Positions 11,067 to 25,100 of a stretch of DNA of 64,000 nt are shown here, piece after piece. Below the pieces are notes generated by a model. The model made no database searches, had not been told where the DNA came from, and saw only the letters and a program-made list of their open reading frames with translations. The stretch covers positions 15,672,501 through 15,736,500 of the forward strand of contig NC_060107.1 of NCBI RefSeq assembly GCF_021155765.1. Direction: 5' to 3'. This DNA is from Diprion similis. Lineage: Eukaryota; Arthropoda; Insecta; Hymenoptera; Diprionidae. Made by a program: the position numbers and the translations under genes. Every line of letters begins with the position of its first letter. The stretch's first letter is position 1.

Positions 11067-13191
11067 TTCGCTTCTTCATTTTCTCCATTTTTTTACACTT
11101 CTAATTGATAATAATGTAAACATATTTGGATCGGCTAACGGGTACCTACATTTCGTGGTCATTTCCAGACCTGAATATAAGACCGTGGGACTGCCGCGTC
11201 AAGTTGCTATCGTGTCAATTTGACGCCCTTGAAAATCCAGCCTAATAGTAAGAAGGAAAGGTAAGTACAATAGATATGTTTCTATCTTAAAACGAGCTCC
11301 AAACGATGTGCTGTGAATGGAAAGTATCATTTCCAATAAATGTGTCTCCAGGAGTGATTGAAAGAATTCATATCAGCATAGTATAGGATTTCTTTCTCAA
11401 TAGCCATGATAATGGTTGCATTTTTCAGAAAATAAGACGTATGGACACTGCATCGCAATCAATTTATTTACTCGTTCAAGATATTCAATTACCCGATGGT
11501 ATCCCGACGTATTCTTTTGATTCTTCTCTGTTGATATTAATCAGTTTGAGATATGTCAAGCAGTACATAAACATATTCTGTCGAAATGAAAGTTTGTGCA
11601 TGGTTTTGAGTTTCAGGGACTAGCGGATCGAAAGAATATATACATCCGAAAAGCGGAGAAATATTGGTTTCATTTTTTGGGCAGTTGATTCTGCGATATT
11701 ATAGATGTCTGTTTTGAATTACTGAGAGCTTAATTAAAATCTTAGAAAAGGAAGGCTAGGCCCAATGAATTTTTCAGCTAGATTTTTTGCTGGTTTTTAA
11801 AAACGCTACAACTAATTTATTCAAATACTATTGTGGCGTACTTTTATAAGAGTAAGCGGTTGCGTATAGTCTAAGGTCGCTTTTGGAGCAATTGATCAAA
11901 AATTTCAGCCTAAACTTGACAAAATAGCGTTTCATTTTTGCAGCTGTTGATTCTACGATGCTCTAGATATCTTGTCCGAATTTCTGAGAGCCCAATTGGT
12001 CAGAAAATGTTTCTTCAGAGCGATTATGGGATGGATAATTTTCAGGCCCCAAATATCATTAGAAAAAAAATAATAATTAGGTAATTTAAGTCGGGCTATA
12101 TAAAATTCCTGAAGTGTCGGGACTAGCTTGATGAAAATTATGCGTTTGGTAATTTACGATATTGTAATAGTATATCTGAAGGGTGAGCTTTTGAATCGCT
12201 GAATAAGACTTGTCATACTTCCTCCGGAACAGTGAACTTTATTTGTTAGTTTCATTTAAAATCAGTCCGAAAGTAACCCGACTCCACCCTCTGCATTGTT
12301 CTGTAATCTCATGCATTGGATTTAGTTTCTCACTAATGGGACAATCCGCCATTCAGATGAATTATTTTCCGATGATTGTTGCTAGGAATGGGTGTTGGAA
12401 AGAAATAAAATTTCGTGCAACATAGTTTGAAAAAAAATATCATTTCAAAAACGTCATTTGTTTTACAAAAATTGTACTTAATATAACAGTGCTTAAGAAA
12501 ACTATTCATGTTATAAGTTATCGGATTAAATTGGTACTTGAAGTTGAACCTATGCTTACGATTTACCAGCAGAATATTATAATGCTTTAAATATACAAAT
12601 TAGACATTGATTTTAAGTGAAAGATCAATTGACCCAAAAATAAAATGGTGAAGCGTCCAAAACTAGAAATTAATATAGGTATATAAATAATCGTAGCGCG
12701 CGGATTGGTAGAATACCTCGTAACGAATGAAACCTGCTTCTTGTAGTTGCGCTTTCCTTTTTGACGGAAAGTGCACTGTTTTCAGTTATCCTCGGGATCC
12801 CTCTCTTCTTGAATTGCCTGCCGACAGAAAACAGTGAAATGAGTCATAATAATCGAATGCAATGCAAAATACAAATATGGTCACGTGTCAAAAATGATGG
12901 TATTTCATCAAGTCGTAAATTCTTAGATGATTCGAAATGCGTGACATTACTATTCATACCTAACCCTGAAATCTAGTTTCGACACCTTATGGCGTCACAA
13001 TAACGAGGCGCATTCAAACTGCGTTTTACTGTTTGTGGCTTTCTGGGTACTGTTAATATTTTTTACCAGTAAATTAAACATATCAAACGTTTCTCTTCGT
13101 TATGTGAATATAATGCATGTTAATATGGGTATAAGAAAAAATATGTTTTTGCTTTCTTGCAAGCCCAATTCGCGATATTGTAGCTATGCAA
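11067..13191. other. Intergenic DNA between the orphan monomer and the CDO1 stop
   Basis: No gene is supported. Two diverged direct copies of an older ~250-bp repeat can be made out: GTTGATTCTGCGATATTATAG then ACTGAGAGC near 11686, and GTTGATTCTACGATGCTCTAG then CTGAGAGC near 11945. A block beginning GGGACTAGC occurs at 11616 and 12119. It presumably includes the CDO1 3' untranslated region. Confidence 0.4.
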
Positions 13192-16100
13192 TTAACCTAC
13201 CCGGTTGCGACGTTCTCCGAATTTCGACCAGAAGGTTACTTTGCAGGGTGTTCGCTGTCCTGTTTGCTTGTTGAACACTGAACACGTGGTAAACGGTGGT
13301 GAGTATAAGTGGAGGGAAACCGCAGGATTTACGGTACTGGGATTTTCGACACGATGCAATCCAAGGGAGTCTGAAAGTATTTTTTACAAGAATATTAGGA
13401 ACTGAGGTGAAAAAAGTCGGTCTGAAAGTCATCAAGTTACATCTACTTTCAAAAAAGTTCGCTGATGCAGGAAAAAAGTTTCTACTTCTAATTCGAACTA
13501 TAAACGCATAATCATTGTAAACAAAATATGGGGAAATCAGCTTGCTCCGCCATTTTGTTCACCCTAAAATTCGAATGTTCTTAATTGTATTGTATTGATC
13601 TGTATATTGTTCATCAAAGTCTAATGAACAGTGCTTTATTTTATTCATAGATAAATTCCCTACAAAATCTTCTGAGTTAGATCGACAACGATTCTACACA
13701 TCATGTTACGTTATGTCAGTGGCACCTGTGGTACTTCTGGAACCAAACTTTCCTTCAGAGGTGTTACAAAAACCAGCGTGTATTACACGTGCGGATAAGC
13801 AATATCTGACGTGTGTGATATGATTTCTAATGGGGTGGTTGTTTTTAATGATACAATTGTTCATTGCTAATTTATTTTGATCTCTATCGACTGGGTGGTA
13901 CAAAATCACAGCTCTTTCCCAAATATCTTGATATTTGGGAAATTCATCTGAAATGTTGGATCAGCTGATTACCGATTGCGACGCCATATTGGCTTTAGCA
14001 CACCCGCATTAAGGACTCAATAAGCCAACTAATAAATAACCCAATCATGCAAAAGTGGAAAGCATAATGGAATACGTACCGTTAATGTAACAGATAGAAT
14101 TTGGGCCAAATGTGTTTCTTTCTATCTCGCAAATAGCTGCTGGTTCTTTGGTATTACAATCGAGTTGCTTTTCGTACGGCCAGGCGTATCTTACCTGGCA
14201 TAACATATTTTGTTAAATTTTTTCCAGAGTTATCATATTTTATACTGTAATAAAATAAAGATAAACAACCGATCGTGATTCGTTACCTCGGCTAGTTCGC
14301 CCTGAAGGACTTTCATCACACAATGAGCATCCGCGTGGTCGTGAATGGCGGATCCATGTCCTTCGCCCCAACAAAGGACGATGAGGTTGAATTTTCCATT
14401 TCCTGCGTCAACCAAGTTTCTTGTATACCTTAAAACGTTAAGATGTATTTCAAGTTTTGTTTGATACGACATCAAAGTTTTATGGTGAAAGATGGAGCTG
14501 AGAATTAGACCTCACTTATTTCTACAGGTAAACAATGCGTCATAGCTGCAAAAACACTCGTTTCTTCTTTATGAAATGTTCACGGCCACAAAGCTTACAC
14601 AGTCAAATCCTACCCCTAAAATTAGAACGAGTTTCACGGAACCGTTTCTGCATTAGTAAGAGACAAAGATAAAGGAATTGATCTTCGACTTCTTCGTTTT
14701 CGTTTACAACCATGATTCTAGCCACGCCGGTAAACTTCTTGGCTTAAAATTCGGAAGGAACTTCATTGTACTCAAAATCTTGGTCTTCATTAACTCTTGT
14801 TGAAGACCGACAAAACAAAAGGAAGCTGAGAATAATTTGTAAAACATGGGAAGTGCCACGCTTTTCGTCGAACAGTTAGACCCAGATTTTTAAAATTTCG
14901 GATGAGAGTTTTTGCTCACGGATTTTCCATCCATATAAACAATTATGATCAGAATCAAACAATGGGTAAGCAAGGTATGACTGATTTATTTGAAATCGTA
15001 ACGACCACGATCACAGCCGATCAGCTGGACATAAATCTTTGAAATTTGAAGTGGAAGTTCTGGTTGGAATCTCAAACTGTATCAACTTTCATGTATATGG
15101 AACATGAGTGAGAAACTTATTTCTTATTTTGTAAAAATGGTTACGATCTTCATTTTAATGACGAATTTGTGGAATGTTGCAAAAATTCTTTGATGCGCCA
15201 TTCCGACGTAATTTTGCGAGAGGAATCGATTGAGCGCAGTCAGAATGCGCTGCGAGCAACGGATCAAAAGTTACAGCTAAAAAACGAAAGACGTATTTTC
15301 TGAATTTTTCTGCTGCTGGTCTTTGCATCGCAATTTCTCTGCTGTTGGTCCTACGCTTTTTCTCTTGTGTTTTCTGAGTTCCTGGGCGTCCAATTAATCG
15401 AGAAAGTGTCATACGAATCGATTCCGAGACGACAAATTCTCGGCTCCAAAAATGACCAAAAAAGTAAGGCTAACCCCTTTGAATTTTTCGCGAGAATTTC
15501 GACGATTCCGAAAAGTGCTGCAATAAATTCTTTGAGGCACTATTCCGACGTAATTTCGCGGGAGAAATCGTTTAAGCGCAGTCAGAATGCGCTGCGAGCA
15601 ACGGATCAAAAGTTACAGCTAAAAAACGAAAGACGGATTTTCTGAATTTTTCTTCTGCTGGTCTTTGCGTCGGAATTTCTCTGCTGTTGGTCCTACGCTT
15701 TTTCTCTTGTGTTTTCTGAGTTCCCGGGCGTCCAATTAATCGAGAAAGTGTCATACGAATCGATTCCGAGACGACAAATTCTCGGCTCCAAAAATGACCA
15801 AAAAAGTAAGGCTAACCCCTTCGGATTTTTCGCGAAAATTTCGACGATTCCGAAAAGTGCTGCAATAAATTCTTTCAGGCACTATTCCGACGTAATTTTG
15901 CGAGAGAAATCGATTGAGCGCAGTCAGAATGCGCTGCGAGCAACATATCAAAAGTTACAGCTAAAAAACGAAAGACGTATTTTCTAAATTTTTCTGCTGC
16001 TGGTCTTTGCATCGTAATTTCTCTGCTGTTGGTCCCACGCTTTTTCTCTTGTGTTTTCTGAGTTCCTGGGCGTCCAATTAATCGAGAAAGTGTCATACGA

Positions 16101-19100
16101 ATCGAATCCGAGACGACAAATTCTCGGCTCCAAAAATGACCAAAAAAGTAAGGCTAACCCCTTTGAATTATTTACGAAAATTTCGACGATTCCGAAAAGT
16201 GCTGCGATAAATTCTTTCATGCACTATTTCGACGTAATTTTGCGAGAGAAATCGATTGAGCGCAGTCAGAATGCGCTGCGAGCAACAGAATAAAAGTTAC
16301 AGCTAAAAAACGAAAGACGTATTTTCTGAATTTTTCTGCTGCTGGTCTTTGCATCGTAATTTCTCTGCTGTTGGTCCTACGCTTTTTCTCTGGTGTTTTC
16401 TGAGTTCCTGGGCGTCCAATTAATCGAGAAAGTGTCGTACGAATCGATTCCGAGACGACAAATTCTCGGCTCCAAAAATGACCAAAAAAGTAAGGCTAAC
16501 CCCTTTGAATTTTTTGCGAAAATTTCGACGATTCCGAAAAGTGCTGCAATAAATCCTCTCATGCACTATGCCGACGTAATTTCGCGAGAGAAATCGATTG
16601 AGCGCAGTCAGAATGCGCTGCGAGCAACAGAATAAAAGTTACAGCTAAAAAACGAAAGACGTATTTTCTGAATTTTTCTGCTGCTGGTCTTTTGCATCGT
16701 AATTTCTCTGCTTTTGGTCCTACGCTTTTTCTCTTGTGTTTTCTGAGTTCCTGGGCGTCCAATTGATCGAGAAAGTGTCATACAAATCGATTCCGAGACG
16801 ACAAATTCTCGGCTCCAAAAATGACCAAAAAAGTAAGGCTAACCCCTTTGAATTTTTCGCGAAAATTTCGACGATTCCGAAAAGTGCTGCAATAAATTCT
16901 TTCAGGCACTATTCCGACGTAATTTTGCGAGAGAAATCGATTGAGCGCAGTCAGAATGCGCTGCGAGCAACGGATCAAAAGTTACAGCTGAAAAACGAAA
17001 GACGTATTTCCTGAATTTTTCTGCTGCTGGTCTTTTGCATCGTAATTTCTCTGCTTTTGGTCCTACGCTTTTTCTCTTGTGTTTTCTGAGTTCCTGGGCG
17101 TCCAATTAATCGAGAAAGTGTCATACGAATCGATTCCGAGACGACAAATTCTCGGCTCCAAAAATGACCAAAAAAGTAAGGCTAACCCCTTTGAATTTTT
17201 CGCGAAAATTTCGACGATTCCGAAAAGTGCTGCAATAAATTCTTTCAGGCACTATTCCGACGTAATTTTGCGAGAGAAATCGATTGAGCGCAGTCCGAAT
17301 GCGCTGCGAGCAACGGATCAAAAGTTACAGCTGAAAAACGAAAGACGTATTTTCTGAATTTTTCTGCTGCTGATCTTTGCATCGTAATTTCTCTGCTGTT
17401 GGTCCCACGCTTTTTTTCTTGTGTTTTCTGAGTTCCTGGGCGTCCAATTAATCGAGAAGGGGTCATACGAATCAATTCCGAGACAACAAATTCGCGGCTC
17501 CAAAAATGACCAAAAAAGTAAGGCTAACCCCTTTGAATTTTTCGCGAAAATTTCGACGATTCCGAAAAGTGCTGCAATAAATTCTTTCAGGCACTATTCC
17601 GACGTAATTTTGCGAGAGAAATCGATTGAGCGCAGTCAGAATGCGCTGCGAGCAACGGATCAAAAGTTACAGCTAAAAAACAAAAGACGTATTTTCTGAA
17701 TTTTTCTGCTGCTGGTCTTTTGCATCGTAATTTCTCTGCTTTTGGTCCTACGCTTTTTCTTTTGTGTTTTCTGAGTTCCTGGGCGTCCAATTATTCGAGA
17801 AAGTGTCATACGAATCGATTCCGAGACGACAAATTCTCGGCTCCAAAAATGACCAAAAAAGTAAGGCTAACCCCTTTGGATTTTTTGCGAAAATTTCGAC
17901 GATTCCGAAAAGTGCTGCAATAAATTCTTTCAGGCACTATTCCGACGTGATTTTGCGAGAGAAATGGATTGAGCGCAGTCCGAATGCGCTGCGAGCAACG
18001 GATCAAAAGTTGCAGCTAAAAAACGAAAGACGTATTTTCTGAATTTTTCTGCTGCTGATCTTTGCATCGTAATTTCTCTGCTGTTGGTCCTACGCTTTTT
18101 TTCTTGTGTTTTCTGAGTTCCTGGGCGTCCAATTAATCAAGAAAGTGTCATACGAATCGATTCCGAGACGACAGATTCGCGGCTCCAAAAATGACCAAAA
18201 AAGTAAGGCTAACCCCTTTGAATTTTTCGCGAAAATTTCGACGATTCCGAAAAGTGCTGCAATAAATTCTTTCAGGCACTATTCCGACGTAATTTTGCGA
18301 GAGAAATCGATTGAGCGCAGTCAGAATGCGCTGCGAGCAACGGATCGAAAGTTACAGCTAAGAAACGAAAGACGTATTTTCTGAATTTTTCTGCTGCTGA
18401 TCTTTGCATCGTAATTTCTCTGCTGTTGGTCCTACGCTTTTTTTCTTGTGTTTTCTGAGTTCCTGGGCGTCCAATTAATCAAGAAAGTGTCATACGAATC
18501 GATTCCGAGACGACAAATTCGCGGCTCCAAAAATGACCAAAATAGTAAGGCTAACCCCTTTGAATTTTTCGCGAAAATTTCGACGATTCCGAAAAGTGCT
18601 GCAATAAATTCTTTCAGGCACTATTCCGACGTAATTTTGCGAGAGAAATCGATTGAGCGCGGTCAGAATGCGCTGCGAGCAACGGATCAAAAGTTACAGC
18701 TAAAAAACAAAAGACGTATTTTCTGAATTTTTCTGCTGCTGGTCTTTTGCATCGTAATTTCTCTGCTTTTGGTCCTACGCTTTTTCTCTTGTGTTTTCTG
18801 AGTTCCTGGGCGTCCAATTAATCGAGAAAGTGTCATACGAATCGATTCCGAGACGAGAAATTCGCGGCTCCAAAAATGACCAAAAAAGTAAGGCTAACCC
18901 CTTTGAATTTTTCGCGAAAATTTCGACGATTCCGAAAAGTGCTGCAATAAATTCTTTCAGGCACTATTCCGACGTAATTTTGCGAGAGAAATCGATTGAG
19001 CGCAGTCAGAATGCGCTGCGAGCAACGGATCAAAAGTTACAGCTAAAAAACGGAAGACGTATTTCCTGAATTTTTCTGCTGCTGGTCTTTTGCATCGTAA

Positions 19101-22100
19101 TTTCTCTGCTTTTGGTCCTACGCTTTTTCTCTTGTGTTTTCTGAGTTCCTGGGCGTCCAATTAATCGAGAAAGTGTCATACGAATCGATTCCGAGACGAC
19201 AAATTCTCGGCTCCAAAAATGACCAAAAGAGTAAGGCTAACCCCTTTGAATTTTTCGCGTAAATTTCGACGATTCCGAAAAGTGCTGCAATAAATTCTTT
19301 CAGGCACTATTCCGACGTAATTTTGCGAGAGAAATCGATTGAGCGCAGTCCGAATGCGCTGCGAGCAACGGACCAAAAGTTACAGCTGAAAAACGAAAGA
19401 CGTATTTTCTGAATTTTTCTGCTGCTGATCTTTGCATCGTAATTTCTCTGCTGTTGGTCCCACGCTTTTTTTCTTGTGTTTTCTGAGTTCCTGGGCGTCC
19501 AATTAATCGAGAAGGGGTCATACGAATCGATTCCGAGACAACAAATTCTCGGCTCCAAAAATGACCAAAAAAGTAAGGCTAACCCCTTTGAATTTTTCGC
19601 GAAAATTTCGACGATTCCGAAAAGTGATGCAATAAATTCTTTCAGGCACTATTCCGACGTAATTTTGCGAGAGAAATCGATTGAGCGCAGTCAGAATGCG
19701 CTGCGAGCAACGGATCAAAAGTTACAGCTAAAAAACGAAAGACGTATTTTCTGAATTTTTCTGCTTCTGGTCTTTTGCATCGTAATTTCTCTGCTTTTGG
19801 TCCTACGCTTTTTCTCTTGTGTTTTCTGAGTTCCTGGGCGTCCAATTAATCGAGAAAGTGTCATACGAATCGATTCCGAGACGACAAATTCGCGGCTCCA
19901 AAAATGACCAAAAAAGTAAGGCTAACCCCTCTGAATTTTTCGCGAAAATTTCGACGATTCCGAAAAGTGCTGCAATAAATTCTTTCAGGCACTATTCCGA
20001 CGTAATTTTGCGAGAGAAATCGATTGAGCGCAGTCAGAATGCGCTGCGAGCAACGGATCAAAAGTTACAGCTAAAAAACGAAAGACGTATTTCCTGAATT
20101 TTTCTGCTGCTGGTCTTTTGCATCGTAATTTCTCTGCTTTTGGTCCTACGCTTTTTCTCTTGTGTTTTCTGAGTTCCTGGGCGTCCAATTATTCGAGAAA
20201 GTGTCATACGAATCGATTCCGAGACGACAAATTCTCGGCTCCAAAAATGACCAAAAAAGTAAGGCTAACCCCTTTGAATTTTTTGCGAAAATTTCGACGA
20301 TTCCGAAAAGTGCTGCAATAAATTCTTTCAGGCACTATTCCGACGTGATTTTGCGAGAGAAATGTATTGAGCGCAGTCCGAATGCGCTGCGAGCAACGGA
20401 TCAAAAGTTACAGCTGAAAAACGAAAGACGTATTTTCTGAATTTTTCTGCTGCTGATCTTTGCATCGTAATTTCTCTGCTGTTGGTCCTACGCTTTTTTT
20501 CTTGTGTTTTCTGAGTTCCTGGGCGTCCAATTAATCAAGAAAGTGTCATACGAATCGATTCCGAGACGACAGATTCGCGGCTCCAAAAATGACCAAAAAA
20601 GTAAGGCTAACCCCTTTGAATTTTTCGCGAAAATTTCGACGATTCCGAAAAGTGCTGCAATAAATTCTTTCAGGCACTATTCCGACGTAATTTTGCGAGA
20701 GAAATCGATTGAGCGCAGTCAGAATGCGCTGCGAGCAACGGATCGAAAGTTACAGCTAAGAAACGAAAGACGTATTTTCTGAATTTTTCTGCTGCTGATC
20801 TTTGCATCGTAATTTCTCTGCTGTTGGTCCTACGCTTTTTTTCTTGTGTTTTCTGAGTTCCTGGGCGTCCAATTAATCAAGAAAGTGTCATACGAATCGA
20901 TTCCGAGACGACAAATTCGCGGCTCCAAAAATGACCAAAATAGTAAGGCTAACCCCTTTGAATTTTTCGCGAAAATTTCGACGATTCCGAAAAGTGCTGC
21001 AATAAATTCTTTCAGGCACTATTCCGACGTAATTTTGCGAGAGAAATCGATTGAGCGCAGTCAGAATGCGCTGCGAGCAACGGATCAAAAGTTACAGCTA
21101 AAAAACAAAAGACGTATTTTCTGAATTTTTCTGCTGCTGGTCTTTTGCATCGTAATTTCTCTGCTTTTGGTCCTACGCTTTTTCTTTTGTGTTTTCTGAG
21201 TTCCTGGGCGTCCAATTAATCGAGAAAGTGTCATACGAATCGATTCCGAGACGAGAAATTCGCGGCTCCAAAAATGACCAAGAAAGTAAGGCTAACCCCT
21301 TTGAATTTTTCGCGAAAATTTCGACGATTCCGAAAAGTGCTGCAATAAATTCTTTCAGGCACTATTCCGACGTAATTTTGCGAGAAAAATCGATTGAGCG
21401 CAGTCAGAATGCGCTGCGAGCAACGGATCAAAAGTTACAGCTAAAAAACGGAAGACGTATTTCCTGAATTTTTCTGCTGCTGGTCTTTTGCATCGTAATT
21501 TCTCTGCTTTTGGTCCTACGCTTTTTCTCTTGTGTTTTCTGAGTTCCTGGGCGTCCAATTAATCGAGAAAGTGTCATACAAATCGATTCCGAGACGACAA
21601 ATTCTCGGCTCCAAAAATGACCAAAAAAGTAAGGCTAACCCCTTTGAATTTTTCGCGTAAATTTCGACGATTCCGAAAAGTGCTGCAATAAATTCTTTCA
21701 GGCACTATTCCGACGTAATTTTGCGAGAGAAATCGATTGAGCGCAGTCCGAATGCGCTGCGAGCAACGGACCAAAAGTTACAGCTGAAAAACGAAAGACG
21801 TATTTTCTGAATTTTTCTGCTGCTGATCTTTGCATCGTAATTTCTCTGCTGTTGGTCCCACGCTTTTTTTCTTGTGTTTTCTGAGTTCCTGGGCGTCCAA
21901 TTAATCGAGAAGGGGTCATACGAATCGATTCCGAGACAACAAATTCTCGGCTCCAAAAATGACCAAAAAAGTAAGGCTAACCCCTTTGAATTTTTCGCGA
22001 AAATTTCGACGATTCCGAAAAGTGATGCAATAAATTCTTTCAGGCACTATTCCGACGTAATTTTGCGAGAGAAATCGATTGAGCGCAGTCAGAATGCGCT

Positions 22101-25100
22101 GCGAGCAACGGATCAAAAGTTACAGCTAAAAAACGAAAGACGTATTTTCTGAATTTTTCTGCTTCTGGTCTTTTGCATCGTAATTTCTCTGCTTTTGGTC
22201 CTACGCTTTTTCTCTTGTGTTTTCTGAGTTCCTGGGCGTCCAATTAATCGAGAAAGTGTCATACGAATCGATTCCGAGACGACAAATTCGCGGCTCCAAA
22301 AATGACCAAAAAAGTAAGGCTAACCCCTTTGAATTTTTCGCGAAAATTTTGACGATTCCGAAAAGTGCTGCAATAAATTCTTTCAGGCACTATCCCGACG
22401 TAATTTTGCGAGAGAAATCGATTGAGCGCAGTCAGAATGCGCTGCGAGCAACGGATCAAAAGTTACAGCTAAAAAACAAAAGACGTATTTTCTGAATTTT
22501 TCTGCTGCTGGTCTTTTGCATCGTAATTTCTCTGCTTTTGGTCCTACGCTTTTTCTCTTGTGTTTTCTGAGTTCCTGGGCGTCCAATTAATCGAGAAAGT
22601 GTCATACGAATCGATTCCGAGACGAGAAATTCGCGGCTCCAAAAATGACCAAAAAAGTAAGGCTAACCCCTTTGAATTTTTCGCGAAAATTTCGACGATT
22701 CCGAAAAGTGCTGCAATAAATTCTTTCAGGCACTATTCCGACGTAATTTTGCGAGAGAAATCGATTAAGCGCAGTCAGAATGCGCTGCGAGCAACGGATC
22801 AAAAGTTACAGCTAAAAAACGAAAGACGTATTTCCTGAATTTTTCTGCTGCTGGTCTTTTGCATCGTAATTTCTCTGCTTTTGGTCCTACGCTTTTTCTC
22901 TTGTGTTTTCTGAGTTCCTGGGCGTCCAATTATTCGAGAAAGTGTCATATGGATCGATTCCGAGACGACAAATTCTCGGCTCCAAAAATGACCAAAAAAG
23001 TAAGGCTAGCCCCTTTGAATTTTTCGCGAAAATTTCGACGATTCCGAAAAGTGCTGCAATAAATTCTTTCAGGCACTATTCCGACGTAATTTTGCGAGAG
23101 AAATCGATTGAGCGCAGTCCGAATGCGCTGCGAGCAACGGATCAAAAGTTACAGCTAAAAAACGAAAGACGTATTTTCTGAATTTTTCTGCTGCTGATCT
23201 TTGCATCGTAATTTCTCTGCTGTTGGTCCCACGCTTTTTTTCTTGTGTTTTCTGAGTTCCTGGGCGTCCAATTAATCGAGAAAGTGTCATACGAATCGAT
23301 TCCGAGACGAGAAATTCGCAGCTCCAAAAATGACCAAAAAAGTAAGGCTAACCCCTCTGAATTTTTCGCGAAAATTTCGACGATTCCGAAAAGTGCTGCA
23401 ATAAATTCTTTCAGGCACTATTCCGACGTAATTTTGCGAGAGAAATCGATTGAGCGCAGTCAGAATGCGCTGCGAGCAACGGATCAAAAGTTACAGCTAA
23501 AAAACGAAAGACGTATTTCCTGAATTTTTCTGCTGCTGGTCTTTTGCATCGTAATTTCTCTGCTTTTGGTCCTACGCTTTTTCTCTTGTGTTTTCTGAGT
23601 TCCTGGGCGTCCAATTAATCGAGAAAGTGTCATACGAATCGATTCCGAGACGACAAATTCTCGGCTCCAAAAATGACCAAAAAAGTAAGGCTAACCCCTT
23701 TGAATTTTTCGCGAAAATTTCGACGATTCCGAAAAGTGCTGCAATAAATTCTTTCAGGCACTATTCCGACGTAATTTTGCGAGAGAAATCGATTGAGCGC
23801 AGTCCGAATGCGCTGCGAGCAACGGATCAAAAGTTACAGCTGAAAAACGAAAGACGTATTTTCTGAATTTTTCTGCTGCTGATCTTTGCATCGTAATTTC
23901 TCTGCTGTTGGTCCCACGCTTTTTTTCTTGTGTTTTCTGAGTTCCTGGGCGTCCAATTAATCGAGAAGGGGTCATACGAATCGATTCCGAGACAACAAAT
24001 TCTCGGCTCCAAAAATGACCAAAAAAGAAAGGCTAACCCCTTTGAATTTTTCGCGAAAATTTCGACGATTCCGGAAAGTGCTGCAATAAATTCTTTCAGG
24101 CTCTATTCCGACGTAATTTTGCGAGAGAAATCGATTGAGCGCAGTCAGAATGCGCTGCGAGCAACGGATCAAAAGTTACAGCTAAAAAACGGAAGACGTA
24201 TTTCCTGAATTTTTCTGCTGCTGGTCTTTTGCATCGTAATTTCTCTGCTTTTGGTCCTACGCTTTTTCTCTTGTGTTTTCTGAGTTCCTGGGCGTCCAAT
24301 TATTCGAGAAAGTGTCATACGAATCGATTCCGAGACGACAAATTCTCGGCTCCAAAAATGACCAAAAAAGTAAGGCTAACCCCTTTGAATTTTTCGCGTA
24401 AATTTCGACGATTCCGAAAAGTGCTGCAATAAATTCTTTCAGGCACTATTCCGACGTAATTTTGCGAGAGAAATCGATTGAGCGCAGTCCGAATGCGCTG
24501 CGAGCAACGGACCAAAAGTTACAGCTGAAAAACGAAAGACGTATTTTCTGAATTTTTCTGCTGCTGATCTTTGCATCGTAATTTCTCTGCTGTTGGTCCC
24601 ACGCTTTTTTTCTTGTGTTTTCTGAGTTCCTGGGCGTCCAATTAATCGAAAAGGGGTCATACGAATCGATTCCGAGACAACAAATTCTCGGCTCCAAAAA
24701 TGACCAAAAAAGTAAGGCTAACCCCTTTGAATTTTTCGCGAAAATTTCGACGATTCCGAAAAGTGCTGCAATAAATTCTTTCAGGCACTATTCCGACGTA
24801 ATTTTGCGAGAGAAATCGATTGAGCGCAGTCAGAATGCGCTGCGAGCAACGGATCAAAAGTTACAGCTAAAAAACGAAAGACGTATTTTCTGAATTTTTC
24901 TGCTTCTGGTCTTTTGCATCGTAATTTCTCTGCTTTTGGTCCTACGCTTTTTCTCTTGTGTTTTCTGAGTTCCTGGGCGTCCAATTAATCGAGAAAGTGT
25001 CATACGAATCGATTCCGAGACGACAAATTCTCGACTCCAAAAATGACCAAAAAAGTAAGGCTAACCCCTTCGGATTTTTCGCGAAAATTTCGACGATTCC

